DNA of 29,721 nt. Source: Rodentolepis nana. Its lineage: Eukaryota > Platyhelminthes > Cestoda > Cyclophyllidea > Hymenolepididae. The translations under genes and the position numbers were made by a program. A model generated the notes under the pieces. The model had not been told where the DNA came from. It was given only the letters and a program-made list of their open reading frames with translations, and ran no database searches. Below are positions 1-12,325 of the stretch, in pieces. The stretch lies in contig UZAE01012341.1 in assembly GCA_900617975.1 (NCBI GenBank), forward strand, positions 15,790-45,510, given 5' to 3'. Each line of letters begins with the position of its first letter. The first letter of the stretch is position 1.

Positions 1-1046
1 GGGGGGGGTACCCTCAGTTATCGGCTTAAAATGCGTGGGTTGCATATGAATCCGAAAATATTCCTGGTCAAATAATCTTAATCTCAGCTCCAGGTACTTT
101 AAATCAACTCTTCCATCATGATTCTTGGAAATAGGCTCTGGGGATGACTTTTGAATAAAGTAACAAGTGAAAAATAAAGATCTTTATGATCATTATTTTT
201 TTCAGTTTAAAGGTCATAAGTAATTTTTGACCCTCTTAGACGAGATTCGAACTCGTGCCATCGAACCAAATGGACCAACTTATAGGGAAATTTGTTGACT
301 TATAGAATTTTTGCCAATCAGGAGGATGACTGTGTGGATTTAGGTTTAAATGCCTCTAATCATTATAAATGATAACGATTTGGCATTAAGTAAAACCATC
401 TTTATTTTGACAGCTTTATGGAACCAGCAGGACTCATATCCACCAGACTCCAATTTCTAGTTTTATTTGATGAGTTCAGTCACATCAGAGAGCAGAAGGT
501 CTTGCAGTGAAAAGAGAATATGGGAGGAAAACATCTGGGAAAGATCTTTCACAAGTGTCATAAATCAGACAATAAGCTGACGGGGGTATCCCATGGTCAT
601 CCTTCGACCCCAGTTTCAAATCGCCACTAAGCACGCAACAATAGTCAGTAAACCACAATACTGAAATTTGCTATTCCCTCCCCTTTGTCCAAGCTTGGGA
701 AAGTGGAATGGGGGGGGGAGGATATAGGCGGGGAAGCGACGCCTCCTCAAATTCCCCTTTCCCATTTCACCAAGGGGTACCACTGGCGCCATCAACACCT
801 GGCTTTTATATTGAGGACACACATTTCAGTTGCCTATCTTGAGTTTCAATCAGTTTTCGCCCTCTGCGTGGGAATTAGATAGGACGTACTACTTAAAAGC
901 ACTTAAGCGACATCGTGACTCTCTGATAGCACTATATTCTCAATTACCTTTTAATTACATATCTTCTTATTCATCCAATTTCTAACACTTATGAGAAGAA
1001 ACAAATACATATGACATAGTAACGAATAAACGACTGTGCTACTCAC
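1..1046 (-). other. receptor intron, 3' side of known exons
   Basis: The donor GTGAGT at 1046-1041 follows the exon ending LGLQ, so this sequence should be intronic, with the remaining kinase exons off the left edge. I looked on the minus strand for the expected HRDLKSKN exon and did not find it. It contains G runs at 1-8 and 710-718 and a tRNA-like patch near 230-300. The short ORFs here look like chance. Confidence 0.5.
205..300 (-). repeat. tRNA-like patch (box B/T-arm), possible tRNA-derived SINE remnant
   Basis: On the minus strand there is a perfect T-arm shape, ACGAG-TTCGAAT-CTCGT, at about 238-254, matching the Pol III box B (AGTTCGAATCT). A box A-like TGGTCCATTTGG lies only about 15 nt upstream, too close for a full tRNA, so the anticodon arm is missing. 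I infer a tRNA-derived retroposon fragment rather than a working tRNA gene. Confidence 0.3.
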
Positions 1047-4000
1047 TTGTAAACCGAGAATGCAAGAGTGAAGATAACAGAGACCAGCAGCTGCTGTTTT
1101 TGCTAGTCGAATTGCGGCAATTGTGTCAACCACATGAACTTGTAAGAAATCGTACAATGAACCATAAGGATGATAGTGTGATATGATCCACAACTGAGTA
1201 CATCCATATCTGCAAAAAAACGTAATTTTTCTGATATTAGCCGTGTTCTTAAAAAGCGAATTGGGGAAACACTGTGTCCTAAATTAACTTAGCTTACCGT
1301 GATGTGATGTCACTGGCATAGTACCCGAGGATATTTTCGTGCCTAAGAAGAACGCTGCTGTAGATGTGCGTCTCTCGAGCCCAGCTTGCTTCATCTCGAC
1401 TTGAAAAAATTTTCACGGCTACATTCTCTCCCCTGTAGACACCTCGCCACACCTCGCCATACCGTCCCTTTCCTGAAACAATGGATTAAATAAATTATTA
1501 CCCTAATGATGAGCTGAGTTAGATTACATTGAAAGCACTAATATGGCGTCCATTTAGGTAAATATTTAGGCCATAAAAGCTATTTCGTTAGCCAAAAAAG
1601 CCTCCGAACAGGCTATTGAAAATTTGTAATAACTTTGACACATTGACGTTTAGAGTACGAAATCTTCAATTTGAGACACCAACTAAAGTTACTGAAAAGT
1701 CATTTTGTGCTCAGGTATAGATACTAGGGATTTTAAAAGGAGATGCCAATCTTAGTCACTTAGTTGGAATTTTGAAGCTTATTCCTTTCTGTAAATATCA
1801 TAGAAAGCGAGAAAACACCCGGTAAAATAAGTAGTTTCGCTCGTAAATTCATAATAGCCTTCTTTTGAATTGAAAAGACAACTTCGGACAGACTTATATC
1901 AGGAAAATGTCTGTATTTTTGCAAGAAGGTACATATTGAAAGGGAGGGGGGAATTCAGACATCTAACATTAATTTCATAAACTATCTTCAAGTTAAGATT
2001 AACAATGTAATAAGGATCAAGATTTAAAATTTAAATTGGACAAGGGATGCACTCTGAAAGTGCAAGCTCCTCCAACTGCCAAAGATTGGTTAAGTCGATG
2101 ACCTTTTTCCATCGTTCTGGCAGAGTAAAAATTCCCCGTTCGTAAAATGTCTGGTCTTTGCTATTAAAAAACTGAATTAGGTGTGATCCGACATCATCCG
2201 CGTTGTTAAAAATTTGACCATTTAAAGAGTTTTGCATGGAACGAAACAAATGGTAATCCGAAGGTGCACGGTCTGGGCTATATGGTGGGTGTGACAAAAC
2301 ATTCCAACCCAGTTCCAATAATTTTTGCCGAGTAACCAAAGATGTGTGGGGCCTTGCGTTATCATGATGGAAACCAACACCCTTCCGATTTGATAATGCC
2401 GGCCGCTTATCTTCAATTGCATCCTTCAATTTTTCGAGTTGTTCAACATACATATTTGAATTTATCGTTTGGTTCTGAGGCATGAGTTCAAAATACAAAA
2501 TTCCTTTGTGATCCCACCACACTGACAGCATAATCTTTTTTGGTGAATCTCTGCTTTTGATACTGTTTGGGCTGGTTGATCTTGCTTCACCCATGATCTC
2601 TTGCGAGTAACATTGTTATAAACTATCCACTTTTCGTCGCCAGTAACTAGGTTCTTCAGAAATGGATCATTCTCATTGCGTTTCAGTAGCGGCGAATCAC
2701 AGATGCTAATCCGTTGCGTCAAATAAATTTCCTTTAACTGGTGAGGGATCCATAAATCAAGTTTCTTGACATAACCAAGGGTTTTTAATTTTTTTTCAAT
2801 GCATGTATGCGACACATTGAGCTTCTCTCCAATATCTCGTGTTGTGCTGTGACGATTTGAATCGATAATGGCCTCGATATGGGTTTCATCCACTTCGACT
2901 GGGCGGCCAGATCGTTGTGAATTTTTCAGTGAAAAATCACCGGAACGAAATCTTTTCAACCAATTTCGACACTGCCTTTCTTTTAAGGCTTCATCTCCAT
3001 ATACGGCACATAACTTCTTTTGTGCTTGCGATGCGTTCTTGCCTTTCGGAAGTAATACAATAAAATGCGTCGGAAGTGCACGTCCTGTTCTTTCATTTTT
3101 AAATTGGGATAAAAACAAAACTAAAGAACTAAACAAAAAAAATTATTTACTAATTAACCTAGAAGCCCATACAGTAAGAAAAAAATATAGGTTAGATGCT
3201 CTGCCCACGTTAACAAAACAAAAGAAAGTAAAGAGTGAATCCGTCAACAAAAACGGCAATGACTTAGTTGCCCACCCAATAATTGACATTGAACAAGTAA
3301 AAGAAAAAGAAAAAAGAGAGAAGCTTGTTAACACACCAATACACTCTTGAAGGGATATTTGTCGAGCCACGGTCGCCTGGACAAGAAACGGCACGCCACT
3401 TCCGCTCCCACTAGACATTGTACCTCCACCATGAGTCTGCAACGGCAATGTAAACAAAATTGTTAATTTCGTTATGAGTTTGAAATCAGAGACAAAATGA
3501 AATGTGTGTATATCAAATTGGGAGGCATTTACCACTGTGATGGTACGCTAAACATATCTCCCCCCTCTCTCTTTTTAATTATAAGAGAATTCAAACATCC
3601 GGAGTAACGTTTGTTAGTGAGATTGAATTTATAAACGTCGGAGAAAAGATTGGAGGGCGATAAATAACTCCTTCAGTGATGAACAAGGTCATCTAACTTT
3701 ACTGACTACATTTTCCAAATTGTTAAAATATGGGGAAGTGCTTACTTTGTCTCTACTTATAATATCCCGATGAAATAGCTCGAATGAAGCCAAACCAACA
3801 ACTCGAATTTCAAAGACACCCAGTGAAGGGCCTGATTACCTTTGTTATACAACGAGCATATCCGAAGCCAAGACTTCACGTGACTTTTAGCTAGAGAAAA
3901 ATGTTGTGCACTTCTTTAGGAAGCCCTTGGCACACACCACAATTTATACAACTAGAATTGATAAAGTAAGCATCAAAACCAAAAAAATCTTTTCACAAAG

Positions 4001-7000
4001 CTAGGTTGTAATCACTTCATGGCTTACCGGAGTGGTTTTTAATTCTGAATTGGGACAAGTAAAATTTTAAACGTCATTTTAAGTACAAGGTAGATGTCCA
4101 AACCGATAAATCAGACTCACAGAGACATCGACAGAACTTCTTAAGCAAGATGGGGTTATATTTTTATAGCCATACTATTCATAACAGGTTCAGTCCATTT
4201 TATCGAATTAGAATTGCATTTTGTGGAAAGCCATTCGTTATTAGAGCCCAAGTACCACAGGAGGCCGCTATTTAAAGAAGGAAAAACAACTTTGTCATTT
4301 GAAGTAACAGTACTGACTAGTAATAAAATGTTCATGTGCATCCTTTTAACTTGAAAAATCCATGTATCAAAGGGGTTGGGGTTGCTCGACGAAATAGGGA
4401 GAAGGTGATTCCTTCGAACAGAAGGACATCAAGTCTGGAAAAGTATGGCAGGCAAATAAAGGGCGACTCTAACGTCTCATGAAGTTCACTCCTCCATTTA
4501 CTGGAACTTGAGAGCCACGCACCCTACTGTCCAATTCGTATGTTCTCAACAATCGTTAAATAAGTCATCGTGCTTTATGAGCAATAGAGGTGGGAATAGA
4601 TGAAGTTAAATTAAAGCAAGGACTTAGTGTAATTCTGTACTGTGAAAACCAGCTTTGCTTGGAGGAAATAGCATGAACTGTATGGTGAATTGAACATGTG
4701 TATTTGAAATAAAGTTTAATCAAATGACTGGTTGAGGCCTTTTCTTCTGTTCCAATAATATTGTCAAAAAATCTTGCGTATAGAGGGGGAAATCTGAGCT
4801 ACTTCAAACCTTTTTAAGCGACCTATGAGAACCTGAATGAGTTTTCGTGCGAACAGCGTATTAAATTAAATGAAAACAAATGCAAATAGATAAGCGAGCT
4901 ATTGTAGTGGCTACTATATAATACTTATTTTGAAAAAGTACCTACTTGAGTTCAATTTCTTTGAGGTACTTACTCTAATCAACTGGATTAAAAAATTATT
5001 TCAGTATAATGCCACAAGATCGCAAAGCACCTAACCTTCTGGTGATAATGAGGAGATTTATGAAAAAAACAGAAATATTTCAATCAATGATGAATTCAGA
5101 TAAAGGAAATGAGTTTTGTCTCATGTTGATGCATTCTAGAAAAATTTAACTTTCCTGTTTCAGCTTGGAAGGAAGATTTAAGGAAACATCGAATTACATA
5201 CACACACACGCACACACCTTTAAAAGCCGTCCCTTCCCCTTTCGATGAGCAAGTGTCAATGGGGAGGCAAATGAAATGGGTGGTAGGGGAGCATGTTAAA
5301 CGATTTGAGAACATACGAGTTTTATTTGGCGTAAAGAGCCTTTGCGCGATAGGCATCGGTATGTCGGAAAAGGTACACACACACACACACTGAAAGTCTA
5401 TCTTGAAACCACATCGAGTAAGAAAAGCTATCAATTTGAGTCGTTTTCCCTGAAAATCTTCGAGGAGGCTTTCAGGTACTAATGGATGTGAATAAGTTTT
5501 CTGAGTGGAAGGGGAGCATATTTACTGCTTTATGGTATTCAGCCTAAAAAACACTTGAAATTGCTGACTCCACTACGACATCGTAATACTCAGCTGTTTA
5601 TTTTTCAGTGAGCAGTTACTTTAAAATTATTGTTTACCTGAATGAACATAGGTTCATTGAGATGTCCTATATAAAAATCCATTTTTGGACTCATCTAAGG
5701 CCCTAACAGGACTGTAAGGAATTCCTATTACCAAATAGGCTAGTATTAGTCCTTTTTGAAGGATAAACAAAAATAGTGGGACCGGCCATTCTATTAATAA
5801 ACTAGTCGGAAGGTAGTAGACGTGGAAGATTCGAATTGGTTCAGTATTTCAGAGCAAGAGTAAGTGAATTTAAATTAAGTGCCAAAATATTGAGCAACTG
5901 AATCTGACAAACCAAAGGAAGAACAATTCTTTTATTACCTTCGGCTTCGAAAATCTCTTCAATCTTTTCCATTTGCCCCTAATAGATAATCAGGTAATAA
6001 CGCGGTAATGTTTCATTTTGTGTTGCCTTAGTTAATAATATAATACGCAAGACTCAACAATATTAATTTACTTTACTTCGAGAAATAGAACTTATAACAT
6101 TCATTTTCTAGGGCGGAAGATATAGCCATTAAAGAAATATTATCATTTGAGGTGCAAAAAATAAATTCTAAAATAATCCAATGAAAATATCCTTGAATTA
6201 AATGTTGTGGATGGAAGAATTTATGAGTTTTTAGCTTGTATCACGAGATCTATTAAAAACTTCCTACGATTTATACGAGACGAACACATGCGAATAGAAG
6301 TGGTGTGTACTGGACAAAACAGTTTGTTTATATTAATAGATTTTAAAGATACGCTATCTATCTACTTCAGCAATTAAATGACAAATTTTGGAACACAGTG
6401 ATAAAGTGATAATTAAAGAAAGGAAGTATATACTAATTATAAAATTATAACTATAAAAATTAAATCGTGATCCACTTACATTTACGGGTACAGTTGTAGC
6501 GGAGTCAATATGTTTTTGAGGATAACTGTTCGAATTATTGAAGGAGGGAATACAGTGATTACTAGAATTATTTTTGACAAAGTCGACTTGGGGAAGGCTG
6601 TTCAAAGAGGAGTGAGCATAGTTTTTTATACAGCATTTGAGTAAATGAGGACAGTGGACGTTTGATAGCACATGGGGACTATGGCCATATGACTGGGATT
6701 TCGTCAAAAATTTGCTCAAGTTTGAGGAAGTTTGGGAATCTGAACCGTAAGAAGAAGATTTGCAACGACAGGGACGTCTGTCAGAACGTTTTAAATTCAG
6801 TGATATCAAGACAAGGAATATTAAAATGCAAAAAAATAAAACGAAGCAGGTGACAGCGGCAACAAATATTGTCTCGTTTGTAAAGTAGGAAAAGGTATTT
6901 CGTCCATTAGAACCAATGTTTGAAAAAGAAGGTTCGATCGATGTCAAAGTATTACTTTCCACAAGAAGATCTTCATCTACAAAAAATTGTTGTTTGAATT

Positions 7001-7304
7001 AAGCCAAAGCAAATTTTTTCTGATTATACAAGTCATAACCAATATACCTGGAACGTTAATGCGATTACAGAAGTCTTCATTACTGCAACAGAATATTGAA
7101 GATTTAGCGTCCGATTTAGCTCCACAAATTAATCTCATTTGAAAGCTATCATTTGTGAAGCATCCATAGGTAAAATATTCCGTGTTATTTATGATATCTC
7201 GAGCACTATAACACCCAGAGTTACTTTTACAAGTATTATTGACGTGTCCATCTGATTCGCAACGGTCAGACGGATAGCAAAAGCAGCTTAACATTTTAAT
7301 TGAT
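1047..7304 (-). CDS. TGF-beta/BMP type I receptor Ser/Thr kinase (saxophone/ACVR1-like), 3' part outside window
   Basis: Transmembrane receptor kinase that binds BMP/activin-type ligands together with a type II receptor and phosphorylates SMADs. Five exons are read on the minus strand: 7304?-7048, 6976-6480, 3436-3337, 1472-1298 and 1209-1047; all join in phase with GT-AG introns. The first holds the cysteine-rich ectodomain, ending [10 protein letters not shown]. The second holds a membrane segment (residues like [20 protein letters not shown]) and a long Ser/Asn-rich juxtamembrane stretch. The third is a textbook GS box ([13 protein letters not shown]). The fourth has the glycine loop [15 protein letters not shown] lysine and RETHIY glutamate. 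The fifth has the hinge ([18 protein letters not shown]), which most resembles ALK1/ALK2/Sax; subgroup is inference. The catalytic loop (HRDLK) and activation loop must lie beyond position 1. No signal peptide exon was found: an acceptor-like TTAG at about 7305 suggests one upstream. A mariner element occupies the intron between exons 3 and 4. Confidence 0.9.
2031..3096 (-). pseudogene. mariner transposase, nearly intact, two single-base frameshifts
   Basis: Cut-and-paste DDD transposase of the mariner family lying in an intron of the type I receptor, same strand. The natural start appears to be the ATG at 3096-3094 ([10 protein letters not shown]), whose frame shifts near 3041-3044 into the frame reading [17 protein letters not shown] second shift falls in a six-base T run at 2536-2541 between KAEIHQK and LSVWWDHKG. 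Conserved pieces in order: N-terminal helix-turn-helix region, the [16 protein letters not shown] motif, first Asp in TGDEKW, second in HHDNARPH, and [13 protein letters not shown], whose last Asp is 34 residues from the second (DD34D). The C-terminus past [10 protein letters not shown] is divergent. I could not resolve terminal inverted repeats; the element probably extends a little beyond both ends. So few lesions imply a recent insertion. Confidence 0.9.
3437..6479 (-). other. receptor intron between juxtamembrane and GS-box exons
   Basis: Bounded by a donor GTAAGT (6479-6474) and an acceptor TTGCAG ending at 3437; the flanking exons are both phase 0, so direct joining works, though a further small exon cannot be excluded. 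It contains two CA microsatellites (about 5196-5217 and 5374-5390). I see no conserved coding sequence; the short ORFs at 4156-4341 and 5096-5434 match nothing I recognise. Confidence 0.5.
5196..5390. repeat. two (CA)n microsatellites
   Basis: Short CA runs at about 5196-5217 (interrupted by CG) and 5374-5390, roughly 160 bp apart and in the same orientation, within the receptor intron. Confidence 0.9.
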
Positions 7305-10300
7305 AAAAAGCTAATATAAATAAGCTTTAATAGTTGAAATCAACAAGTAACACGAAGACTTGAGGACTATTTAAAATGTCGCTTTAATATTAACCTTGAA
7401 TCTGTTTAAAACATATATGGAATTTAGATAAAATAATTAGATTTTAGGCCTATATAATTGAATATCGATTAATTAGTGATATAATGGTATAATTTTAAAG
7501 CTATTTAAATATTTTGAGTAATATTAGATCATTATATAAAACTGATCGGATTTATCCACACATTAATAAAAATCAAAGTTAAATGTAAGAAGTTATTGAT
7601 TTTTTGTCACTATTTAAGATTTTTTAAAGGATTTTATTTGATTTTGGACATCAAATCAACTTTTTGTTTGGAAAATAGAGAAATTTTCATTATTAGGATT
7701 TAAAGGAATACCGTCTGAATTTAATTAATGAATTTTATGCGAATGCCCTTAAAATTACTTCATTCACTTGTTTTGCTACTTTAATATAAGGTTGTATTAG
7801 GTTGAAAGAATGTGTTCTAATTATTATCGATGTGAATTTCTTTATTATGCAGTTGAATTTAGTCTCCATATCAGTTATTAAATCATCTATAATATAAGAA
7901 AATAAAGTACAACTTCGACGAAATAAAGTTCTTATGATATCCGAAATTTTAGTATTTTCTTATCCCATACTCCAAAATAAGCGTCACTCACTATCTCTGC
8001 TCACTTTATTCCTCAATACGTGGCATTCCTTTTGACAGAAGTTTAAAGTAGGATCTGCCAAGCAAATATATGAATCTAAACTGACTTGAAAACTAAATGA
8101 GTTACTTGTTTGATCTAAACAGCCTTTTCGTACTTTTCTCAGGATGTCACGTATATTTTGTTCACTTTCTAAAGTTTGCTTGCCAATTCTGGCGAATATT
8201 TTTTGCCCTTTGCTTTTCTTCCCACCAGTGAGTTAACGATATCCATAAAGAATTTTGTATGTGAACTTTGAGATCACAATGGATCTTGAAAGAATACTGC
8301 ACCGTAAGCTAATATTCGCCTAATCATGGGGGAGTAACCCAGGAAGATAACCCAATTCTCAGTATTTTATCGAGTAATGTACACTTATAGTCCTGAGATA
8401 ACTTATTCACCTTTCTCATTGTATCTTCTATCTATTTCTCATCCGTTTGAGTCCTATAAACATTTGGTCTTCAGTGTCTACTTATGAAGGCACAAATTCA
8501 TATTTTGAAATGTTAGGTGTTGGGCTGCTTTAGAACGGTTATGCGAACTAAGCCCCATAGAAGGAATAACTCAAGAAGCATGTCTCAAGATAAGTATGGT
8601 GGTGGCCAGGCAGCCACAGCAATTTGTGTATAAATAAAAATACTTATTCAACCTGCTTAGAACATGTCACTTTATCTGTTTAGATATCTGTGTTCAAATG
8701 CGCCCACTCGCAACGAGATCGTCAATGAGTACTTCAATTACTACCTAAAACGGGTCCAAATTCAAGTACTTGCCATTATGCGACTTAATCCCCTAGATAT
8801 ACTCTCTGTTTATTGTGTTAAAGAAACCGAAATTAAATCAAGTAGATTTGGGTGTGGAAAAATCAGGAAAATGTTCTTATATATTTGTATTATAAATTGC
8901 GGGAAGGCGAGGTGAAAATATATTTTACTTTCTATTCATTTTTGAAGCAATTTTAATGTAAAGTTGCTTAACTCATTATAAATACGTGTTCCATTTCAAT
9001 ACAAAACATTTACTTCAAATACTTGTGCAGTCTAGATGGAATATTCAATGAGTAATGCCAAACTGAATATTAAAAGTCTGTCAGTTGTTTTACTAGTGAA
9101 CATTTTTACCTATTTTACTTATGTACAAGGGTGGGTTATTTCTCGTTGCCCTCGTCGGTACTAATATCGGTTGACCTTGTTTTATGTTGATTAATCAATC
9201 ATGTCCTACCTGTTTCTCTCCTTCTCTTTGTTGCTAAATTAAAATGAAACTGCTTGCAGTGCTGTTTTTAAATTCTATTATTCATTAATACATTACCGAG
9301 ATTTCATTTGGCATCTTTTATGTTCCTCTCTTTGAAGTGATTCAATCATGAAAGTTCCTAGCCTTCTTAAATACATTTTAGTTATTATGATAGAAGGAAG
9401 CGTTGGGATTCGTTTTTGAATGACCTAGGCCTAGTTTTTGTCGCTGTGTTTAGTATCTGAGTTAGATGAAAATAGAAGGCAAGTTTTAAGCACCACCAAA
9501 GGAAATACTAACAGCACGTGACTTTGGTGGGAAAGTCATCCCGACGCCACTGTTACGAGAAGTCCATATTCTATCGCTCTTATCATTAATATTTGGTATT
9601 CTTGCCGATGCATATAAATCGATGGGCAACGATTACGTGCCATCTAACTTAACAGATTTATACTGTTCCACCGGTAGATAGAATGCTTAAAGCTGTTTGA
9701 CAATAGTGAGCTCCTCCAAATAATAAATAATGATTTCTATTTGCCTTGAATAAAGGAATGAATTCCAATTAGTTCACGATTTCAGTTAGGTCATTTCAAA
9801 GGAATATCTCAACATGCGAACAATCAGTGTACTTATGCCCAGTTATATTAGTCGACTGAAATCCTAATTAATTCACGTAATAAAAGTACTACTTCATATA
9901 TTCGTACGTGAAATATTGACATGCTGTAACGTGTGTTAGACGTGAATTGGCTGATACCTAACAGATACTTTTCATTATTGCTTTTACACAGGTGCTTCCT
10001 AAATACATTGATTTATGGACCTTTCCCATTGACCGCTTTCAAATAAAACATTTCGTTAGCCTCTATAAGTCGTCAATAAATTTGTGACATAAAATATGTC
10101 CTATTAATAGGGTTTCATATGGCAATTCGTCATTGAAAATTATATTACCTCTAGAAATTGTGAACCAACGGCGCCGCTAAGGGTAATCAAAGGGAACTAA
10201 TGCGCGGTGGAACATTGTGGAAAGTGCGGTGTGTGTGTGTGTGTGTTGAAACTTATCACCAAATGATCCATTTAGTTTATGTAATGTAATAAAACATTGA

Positions 10301-10350
10301 TTGTACTTAAGGACTAAGCATGCTTGGAGTTGGCGATGCTCGCTTGAAAT
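7305..10350. other. AT-rich intergenic region, 5' side of the receptor gene
   Basis: About 3 kb upstream of the first recognised receptor exon. It should contain the receptor promoter, 5' UTR and signal-peptide exon, but I cannot place them. One plus-strand ORF of 83 codons (8664-8915, MSLYLFRYLCSNAPTRN...) has no recognisable domain and is probably chance. A GT microsatellite lies at about 10229-10246. Confidence 0.5.
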
Positions 10351-10590
10351 TTAAATCACCCTGTTCACTCTGGGTTTCATCAACTGTTGACGTGGCTTGA
10401 CTAATTTAGGGAGGAATTTTATACAAGAGGATTTTTCCATGTCCCGTTGTATTGATGTGCATTCACTTGAACTTCCTAGAGGATTAGGGGGGGGGGGGGT
10501 CGGTCGAGGACTTATTTGTGTAGTATAAGCTGCTGCGAGTATTCCTATCAAAAATAATGAAAATATCTGCCTTTTCAATCCAATTTTCAT
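10351..10590 (-). CDS. possible small secreted protein, 79 codons
   Basis: A complete ORF with an A-rich start context. The N-terminus has signal-peptide form: basic MKIGLKRQ, hydrophobic IFSLFLIGILAAAY, then a plausible cleavage after AAA. A Pro-rich stretch encoded partly by a 13-base C run (G run 10487-10499 on the plus strand) follows, then two cysteines and a basic tail (KLVKPRQQ). No family is recognised. It may be a short secreted peptide, the signal-peptide exon of a spliced gene (I see only a weak donor, CAA/GTGAAT), or chance. The length-variable homopolymer inside the frame argues against a conserved coding role. Confidence 0.25.
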   Translation of the reverse strand: MKIGLKRQIFSLFLIGILAAAYTTQISPRPTPPPPNPLGSSSECTSIQRDMEKSSCIKFLPKLVKPRQQLMKPRVNRVI

Positions 10591-12289
10591 TCTTGGTCGT
10601 ACTTCTACTCATCCACTTAAGAAATAACCAATGGTAAATAGACACACAGCTAGTGTCCTTCTCAGCTTTGTGAATTTACCAATAGGAAGGAGAGGATGGG
10701 GCTAAACGTCGGTAGCAAAATACTTCTTATTGGAGGAGATTAGAGAGAAGGCAACAATTTTGTGATCAATGAGTCGAAATCGGAAATAGGATTCAGAATA
10801 ATGTTAAAAACACACAATGCAGATGGCAGGTCCAGAAGGCCAAGTTGGCCTAGCTAGGTTAAGTTGAAAATGTGCTACATAAGATGTTCATTTTTCGAGA
10901 TACTAATGCCCCCAGTAGGTCATGTTCCTACAGGCACTAATTATGTATAATGAGACAGACTCAGGCTTTTGAAATTATGGTTGTATATGAAAGTGTGCCA
11001 ATGAGCGGACGACATGACTTCTTTTCATCTGCAGGTTCCTGTATTTTCTGTTTTGCTTATTGCCGCTACGGAAGTTAACCAAGAGACCGTTCGATCTGAT
11101 TTATTTTGACTTAAATCAATGGAATATATATGTTGACTTTGTTCTTGAATAGCTTCTTGGTAGGTGACTCAGAAGTACTTGGGACGAATGCCTATGGGTA
11201 ACAGCCCTCTTTGTGCCCAATCCTTTGACACAGTTTGCACTAATATCACTTGAAAGGACACTGCTGAAGGGAAATCCCATCTCAAACACTCGCCACCGTT
11301 TTAAACAAGAGACGCCCTTCCCCCCAACAATGGCTCCAAACTCAGAACACAGTAATATACGTGGAATTAGGCAAATAGCCTACTGTTCTCATAATGCTGC
11401 CTCCACCAACGACCCATAATAAGAATATTTGAACAATTATGTAAAATTGTTACTATGGGCTGTAAATTTCTGTGTTGGTTCTGGTTGAGCTGATGTGAGT
11501 GAGAGTTTGGTTTTAAAGACTCTCACGTGCAGATTTAATAAAGCTTAAATGGGCAAGAACGGGAGGTACTTCTACGTATTTTCTAATTTTTTTTAAATGA
11601 TGCAATTTGGGCTACATTCATTATTCCGGGGGGTAATGATACTCTTCTTCAATTCATATAATCTACCTTTGGTGATTGTAGTGAGCTCTATCAGATTAAA
11701 AGCTGTCGATATTCTCCCATCCACCTGTCCAAGAATCTGAATGAAAAAGCATAAACGACCGGGCGAAAACCTTCGGAATGCAAGAAGTCAAGAACCCAAG
11801 ATGAAATCTAGGAATGATAGGATGAAAAAGAAGCATTAGGGATTGGTTCAAGCTCATTACTTGCCAATTTTGACATTTCACGAGTTCAAACGCTAACCCG
11901 TGGTAAAAAATTGTGGTTTCTCGCAGTTCCACGAGTAATACTCTTTACCAAAAAAAAACACGACAGATTTAATGATGGAAATGTGCAAGCATTACATTGC
12001 AGTTTGAGCAGTACTTCAAGTTGCATCACCTCGATCATCTCCGACAAGCCTTAGTCGTATCGCAAAATACATTGCATTCATTACAAAATAACCAACCAAC
12101 CAACCAAAGCATCAACAAATCGCCCCCCCCCCCCACCAATTATAGAATAAAGCGTATCCTTCAAATTGTAATTATTAGTGAAGAAACAGCGGTACTCAAA
12201 TATATGACTAGTAAAAATTTCAACCACGCCATGTAGTCAGCACACAAGGAAACAAATCAATTTATGAGAGAGAGAGAGAAAGAATCAAA

Positions 12290-12324
<35 letters not shown>
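10591..12324. other. intergenic region downstream of GCLC
   Basis: No supported gene. It holds a 12-base C run (12123-12134), an (AACC)4 run near 12090-12107, and GA repeats at 12266-12279 and 12291-12321 directly beyond the GCLC stop. On the minus strand an ATTAAA (11968-11973) lies about 350 nt past the GCLC stop and could be its poly(A) signal, which is weak evidence. Confidence 0.4.
12266..12321. repeat. (GA)n microsatellite
   Basis: Two GA runs separated by a short interruption (AAAGAATCAAAAG). The second ends only a few bases from the GCLC stop codon, so it lies in the GCLC 3' UTR, where it reads as a CT run in the transcript. Confidence 0.9.

Positions 12325-12325
<1 letters not shown>

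Noticed and set aside
895..935. Minus-strand sequence around TCACGATGTCGCTTAAG as the receptor's HRDLK exon
   Set aside because: The resemblance is out of frame, lacks the flanking conserved residues and has no proper splice sites.
2010..3115. AATTTAAATTGG-like sequences at both sides of the mariner as terminal repeats
   Set aside because: They are in direct, not inverted, orientation and the core is a low-complexity palindrome.
2868..3350. Plus-strand 160-codon ORF across the mariner and receptor intron
   Set aside because: It is antisense to the mariner transposase and the GS-box exon, which have clear family matches.
11213..11419. ORFs 11213-11419, 8664-8915, 13085-13312, 18573-18767 and 28638-28889 as genes
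   Set aside because: No recognisable domain, signal peptide, convincing splice context or repeated occurrence; lengths are within chance expectation.
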